DNA of 64,000 nucleotides from Solimonas soli DSM 21787. GTDB taxonomy: Bacteria; Pseudomonadota; Gammaproteobacteria; Nevskiales; Nevskiaceae. Each line of letters starts with the position of its first letter. Within the stretch, counting starts at the first letter, position 1. Positions 62,834 to 64,000 of the stretch are shown here, piece after piece. The translations under genes were made by a program, and so were the position numbers. The DNA is taken from the NCBI RefSeq assembly GCF_000474945.1, contig NZ_AXDW01000001.1:434001-498000 (forward strand). Reading direction: 5' to 3'. The notes beneath the pieces are model-generated. The model was not told the DNA's origin and did not search any database. It saw only the letters and a program-made list of their open reading frames with translations.

Positions 62834-63574
62834 TCAGCTGCGCGGCGCCGCGGTCTTGATCGGCGTGACCTGCGCCGACACCGCCGTGTCGATCTTGGCG
62901 CCGGTCGCGAGGAAGGCGAACAGGTCATGCGCGAAGGCATCGAGCTGCGCCAGCGTGACGCGGTTGGCGCGCACGATGAAGTTGTAGCCGAGCACTGCCG
63001 GAATCGCGACCGCCAGGCCGATCGCCGTCATGATCAGCGCCTCGCCGACCGGACCGGCGACCTTGTCGAGCGTGCCGGCGCCGGACATGCCGATCGCCAT
63101 CAGCGCGTGGTAAATGCCCCAGACCGTGCCGAACAGGCCCACGAACGGCGCCGTCGAACCGACCGAGGCGAGAATCGTCAGGCCCGATTCCATCTTCGCG
63201 GTCTCCTCGTCGATCGTCTTGCGCAGCGTGCGCGTGACGAAGTCGCTGGAGCTGCCGGCCTCGTTGAGACGATTGATGCCGTGCCGCTCGTGGTGACGGC
63301 TGGCGAGAATGCCGTGATAGGCGAGGTGCGAGAACGGCTCGTCCGGATGTTCGCCTTCGAGATGCACGGCCACTTCGTTGAGCGACGGTGCGTTCCAGAA
63401 AAAGTCGAGAAAGCGTTCGCTGCGACGGCGCGCGCGTGCATTGGCGATGGCCTTGGTGACGATCAGATACCAGCTCGTCACCGACGCCAGCAGCATGATC
63501 AGCAGAATCGTCCGGGCGACGAAGTCGGCCTGTGCGAAGAAGTGGCCGAAGCCGAGACCTTGCGTTGCGTCCAT
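62834..63574 (-). CDS. exbB: MotA/TolQ/ExbB proton channel protein
   Basis: A 246-aa inner-membrane protein. Three helices; LASVGSTAPFVGLFGTVWGIYHALM and ALIMTAIGLAVAIPAVLGYNF are the pore helices with conserved Thr. N-terminal helix about 20-40. Eight bases before exbD. Confidence 0.95.
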   Translation of the reverse strand: MDATQGLGFGHFFAQADFVARTILLIMLLASVTSWYLIVTKAIANARARRRSERFLDFFWNAPSLNEVAVHLEGEHPDEPFSHLAYHGILASRHHERHGINRLNEAGSSSDFVTRTLRKTIDEETAKMESGLTILASVGSTAPFVGLFGTVWGIYHALMAIGMSGAGTLDKVAGPVGEALIMTAIGLAVAIPAVLGYNFIVRANRVTLAQLDAFAHDLFAFLATGAKIDTAVSAQVTPIKTAAPRS

Positions 63575-63601
63575 GTGTTTACCGTTTGCGCAGCGCCGTT
63601 G

Positions 63602-64000
63602 TCAGCGCTTCTGATTGAGTTCGAACGTGATCGGCACCTTGACCCAGGCCGCCACGGCTTTGTCGCCCTGCTTCGCGGGCACGAAGCGCCAATAGCGCTT
63701 GACGACGTCGATCGCGGCGTCGTCGAGGCGCGAGTGGCCGCTGCTCGATTCGACCGTGACCTTGTCGGCGCGACCTTCCGCGCTGACCAGCACCAGCAGC
63801 ATCACCGTGCCCTGCTCGCGCAGCTTCATCGACATCTGCGGATACTTCGGTCCCGGATTGTTGAGATAGGCCGCGACGAAATTCGGCGGCACCGTCTCCG
63901 GCGGCGCGGCCGGCGCTGCGGGTGCCGGCGTCGGCGGCGCCTGCTCGACCGGCCTCTCGTCCACCGTCGGCTCGTCGAGCGGCGGCGCCGTGATCGCCGC
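63602..64000 (-). CDS. tonB: TonB energy transducer, C-terminal part (cut by window edge)
   Basis: The frame enters from the right edge; the N-terminal anchor helix is outside. Visible: a Pro/Ala/Glu-rich spacer (PPTPAPAAPAAPPETVPPN) and the TonB C-terminal domain NPGPKYPQMSMKLREQGTVMLLV in part YPQMSMKLREQGTVML, then SSSGHSRLDDAAIDVVKRYWRFVPA. Heads the operon tonB-exbB-exbD in the visible part. Confidence 0.95.
   Translation of the reverse strand, partial: AAITAPPLDEPTVDERPVEQAPPTPAPAAPAAPPETVPPNFVAAYLNNPGPKYPQMSMKLREQGTVMLLVLVSAEGRADKVTVESSSGHSRLDDAAIDVVKRYWRFVPAKQGDKAVAAWVKVPITFELNQKR

Overview
The window is chromosomal core DNA from a strongly GC-rich gammaproteobacterium. Gene order supports this. 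The first 24 kb (alr-dnaB-rplI-rpsR-rpsF-rlmB, rnr, purA, hisZ, hflC-hflK-hflX-hfq-miaA, mutL) resembles the E. coli 92-95 min region. The block serS-rarA-lolA-ftsK-aat-bpt-infA-clpA-clpS resembles the E. coli 20 min region. rluC/rne, yceF-yceD-rpmF-plsX and msbA-lpxK-ycaR-kdsB are also classic gammaproteobacterial neighbourhoods. hisZ next to purA, and the style of the TonB-dependent receptor, fit a Nevskiales/Solimonadaceae-like or other non-enteric lineage. That placement is inference only.

Layout. 1-2.0 kb: cell wall and replication (alr, cut by the window edge; dnaB). 2.1-4.2 kb: ribosomal proteins L9, S18 and S6, then rlmB. 4.2-9.4 kb: a phytase-like lipoprotein, an OmpA-type lipoprotein and RNase R. 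9.4-9.5 kb: tRNA-Leu(CAG) on the opposite strand. 9.6-12.2 kb: a TonB-dependent receptor. 12.3-18.7 kb: purA, hisZ, a DUF2065 gene, hflC, hflK, hflX and hfq. 18.8-25.2 kb: miaA, an M48 peptidase/YjgN pair, mutL and serS. 25.3-28.5 kb: a small secreted protein, a fluoride riboswitch with crcB, rarA and lolA. 28.5-36.2 kb: ftsK, N-degron enzymes (aat, bpt), infA, clpA and clpS. 36.4-38.6 kb: a CHASE2 adenylate cyclase. 38.8-44.5 kb: type II secretion gspCDEF. 44.5-47.5 kb: glk, plsX, rpmF and yceD. 47.6-53.2 kb: yceF (Maf), a HAD phosphatase, rluC and rne. 53.2-57.4 kb: kdsB, ycaR, lpxK, msbA and a HIT protein. 57.6-64 kb: a one-strand cluster tonB-exbB-exbD-PepSY-DUF2271-DUF4198-apbE-flavoreductase.

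How genes work together. aat and bpt tag proteins with N-terminal leucine (or phenylalanine), and clpS-clpA deliver such proteins for degradation. msbA, lpxK and kdsB serve LPS synthesis and export. hflK and hflC form a membrane complex that modulates FtsH. The last cluster is the most interesting: a probable envelope electron-transfer system. An NAD(P)H flavoreductase with two membrane helices, a PepSY membrane protein, a DUF2271 protein carrying an ApbE-type flavinylation motif (DGVSGAT), and ApbE itself sit beside the TonB-ExbB-ExbD energy-transduction genes. This suggests reductive processing of a metal or siderophore imported through TonB.

Structural oddities include a 26-bp direct repeat that duplicates the purA start next to a shortened hisZ; a 37-bp direct repeat plus a 17-bp inverted repeat at the 3' end of the HIT gene; a heptamer tandem repeat between gspE and gspF; and repeat-like intergenic DNA between serS and mutL. 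No phage, IS, CRISPR or obvious horizontally acquired island was seen. No gene-free stretch exceeds 300 bases; the longest (about 50020-50286, 57386-57614 and 48846-49068) are described in the features.
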